Shown here piece by piece: positions 22,194 through 23,382 of a stretch of 23,382 nt of DNA; position 1 is the first letter of the stretch, and the number at the start of each line of letters is the position of its first letter. The stretch comes from JAYENK01 sp034722035 (GTDB lineage Bacteria; Patescibacteriota; Patescibacteriia; Patescibacteriales; UBA12075), in contig JAYENK010000008.1 of NCBI GenBank assembly GCA_034722035.1, forward strand, positions 1 through 23,382, read 5' to 3'. A program made the position numbers and the translations under genes. Below the pieces are notes generated by a model. It worked only from the letters and a program-made list of their open reading frames with translations, had not been told where the DNA came from and ran no database searches.

Positions 22194-23309
22194 CTACGCA
22201 AATAAAAAGAAATAGATTAAAGACATTATCATAAATACTACAATCAAAATAACCAGAAGGATGACGCTTATGTAGATGATGGGCGACGGGCCTTGGTATT
22301 TTTTGACCATGCGCACCCGGCCATAACCGGCACGCTCCATTGCCTGGCGTACGGCCCGATTTTTATATAGCTTCAAGAAAAGGATTGTTAAAGAAAGTAA
22401 AATAATCAGAGTAAGGACAATTGGAATTATAATTCGCCACGGGACAATCCAAAATATTGTTTCGGTATAAAGTGTTTGCTTACCTTGTCCGCCCAAGTTG
22501 GCTGAAGTACCATAGGAAAGGCCGATACTGGCAACATAGCGCCCAAAACCACTGTCTCCCTGCCAATTCTCACTAAAACGACGAATCGAATTGGGCAACA
22601 CATTAGCTCCGCCATCATTCACCCTGATACTGCCAATCTCCTTATTGAACATGTTATTGATAGAAATTGTTCCAATCGGCTTAACATGAACATTGCCCAA
22701 ATTCTCAATTCTGGTTAAAAATTCAATATCAAAAGGGGTACTATAAAGACCTTTATCCGTAACAAACTCTCTGATACGCGCCTCTTCTTTGACTTTACCT
22801 TTTACTTGTAAAAGGATCAGAGATCCGGTTTGTTGTGAAACAGCCATACCGGCGCCCTTTTCTTCACCTTCAAATTTTAAACGCGGTGGCTTGGTCCCGA
22901 ATAAAATCGCACCGTAATAACCGCCCGGACCGGCGTCCGCAGGCACATTAATTTGAAAGTGAATTTCATGCGCTTCGTACGGGGCAAATTCGATACCTTC
23001 ACCGCTAATATCAATCCATGATGCCAAAAAATAACCTTGCTCTGTCCCCGGAGCAATCAATTTGGGTTGCCCCCCCTCTCCTTCGGCTCGAAAATCACGC
23101 AAATACGCATAAAGTTTTTTGGGAGTATCAGATTGATTCTCAACCGACAAAGTACGATTAATACGAACGCCAGGCTCTACCAGTTCTTCATATCGAACCG
23201 GACTGATTTTGATGCCAATCGTTTGCGCTCCTACTGTCCTTGCGGGCAGAAATAGTAAAAAATTAAAAAATAAAGAAAATAAGGCTAAACTGACAAAATA
23301 TTTTTTCAT
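22194..23309 (-). CDS. Envelope protein with DUF916-like ectodomain and two C-terminal membrane helices
   Basis: A 371-residue protein, first of the tandem trio. Signal peptide 1-28 (ends RTVGAQ). DUF916-like double beta-sandwich at about 30-275, with PGGYYGAILFGTKPP (128-142) and IENLGNVHVKPIGTI (201-215), almost the same turns as in the 537-residue protein. Helix 1 at 287-314, a basic loop with RAGYGRVRMVKK, and helix 2 at 343-370, ending the protein. In Gram-positive bacteria DUF916 proteins link WxL proteins to peptidoglycan; here the similarity is distant and the role inferred. The region upstream holds TTATAC about seven bases before the ATG, suggesting a nearly leaderless operon start. 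Confidence 0.8.
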   Translation of the reverse strand: MKKYFVSLALFSLFFNFLLFLPARTVGAQTIGIKISPVRYEELVEPGVRINRTLSVENQSDTPKKLYAYLRDFRAEGEGGQPKLIAPGTEQGYFLASWIDISGEGIEFAPYEAHEIHFQINVPADAGPGGYYGAILFGTKPPRLKFEGEEKGAGMAVSQQTGSLILLQVKGKVKEEARIREFVTDKGLYSTPFDIEFLTRIENLGNVHVKPIGTISINNMFNKEIGSIRVNDGGANVLPNSIRRFSENWQGDSGFGRYVASIGLSYGTSANLGGQGKQTLYTETIFWIVPWRIIIPIVLTLIILLSLTILFLKLYKNRAVRQAMERAGYGRVRMVKKYQGPSPIIYISVILLVILIVVFMIMSLIYFFLFA

Positions 23310-23382
23310 GGGGATGTATAATTAAAGGTAATTAAAATTTTAAAATATTAAAAATAGATAAATATATTTTACCATTTTTTAC
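23310..23382 (-). other. Upstream region of the envelope operon
   Basis: AT-rich, with no coding sequence. On the minus strand TTATAC lies just before CATCCCC and the ATG at 23309, a candidate -10 box. No clear -35 consensus and no Shine-Dalgarno site is visible. Confidence 0.4.

Noticed and set aside
1..23382. CRISPR array, tRNA, rRNA or integrase genes
   Set aside because: No regularly spaced repeats, no cloverleaf-like sequences and no recombinase or transposase motif were found on reading both strands.

Overview
The window is a 23.4 kb piece of an AT-rich bacterial chromosome. The gene content points to the Candidate Phyla Radiation (Patescibacteria). Genes are compact. Many small membrane or exported proteins are of unknown function, some with CGDGxC cysteine modules. 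AT-rich inverted repeats sit between genes. Starts mostly lack Shine-Dalgarno sites, and some promoters place the TATAAT box six bases from the ATG, which suggests leaderless mRNAs. The standard genetic code fits. The phylum is an inference; no rRNA or tRNA gene is visible.

Region 1 (1-5.4 kb) is a patchwork. It holds a secreted subtilisin-like protease (minus strand), a HicA-type toxin with a ribbon-helix-helix antitoxin (plus strand, own promoter and terminator), a small cysteine-rich membrane protein and hisS (both minus strand). Small ORFs and gene remnants fill the gaps between them. Two remnants, one AbrB-like, each look broken by one missing base in an A-run. A 36-38 bp TGTACA-rich repeat occurs twice here. 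A consensus promoter drives a short RNA with two C(UUCG)G hairpins just ahead of a 39-codon ORF.

Region 2 (5.4-11.2 kb, plus strand) carries a membrane-anchored staphylococcal-nuclease-like protein, then a carbohydrate block: a GH130 mannoside phosphorylase/hydrolase, a glycosyltransferase fused to an alpha/alpha-toroid domain, a small methyltransferase-like protein, and an (alpha/alpha)6 glycosidase resembling GH100/GH133. A large near-perfect inverted repeat separates GH130 from the fusion protein.

Region 3 (11.2-23.3 kb, minus strand, convergent with region 2) starts at its 3' end with a GT4 glycosyltransferase and a PIG-L deacetylase. Next come cell-surface genes: a membrane-anchored cohesin protein, an Hsp20 chaperone, a secreted dockerin protein, two paralogous exported SUMF1-fold proteins flanking a small two-helix membrane protein, and three related envelope proteins with DUF916-like ectodomains, one ending in a LytR_C domain. 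Cohesin and dockerin in one locus suggest that the secreted dockerin protein docks on the membrane cohesin protein. The whole set reads as a surface-assembly or adhesion locus beside a glycan synthesis/turnover locus. Its function is not proven by the sequence.
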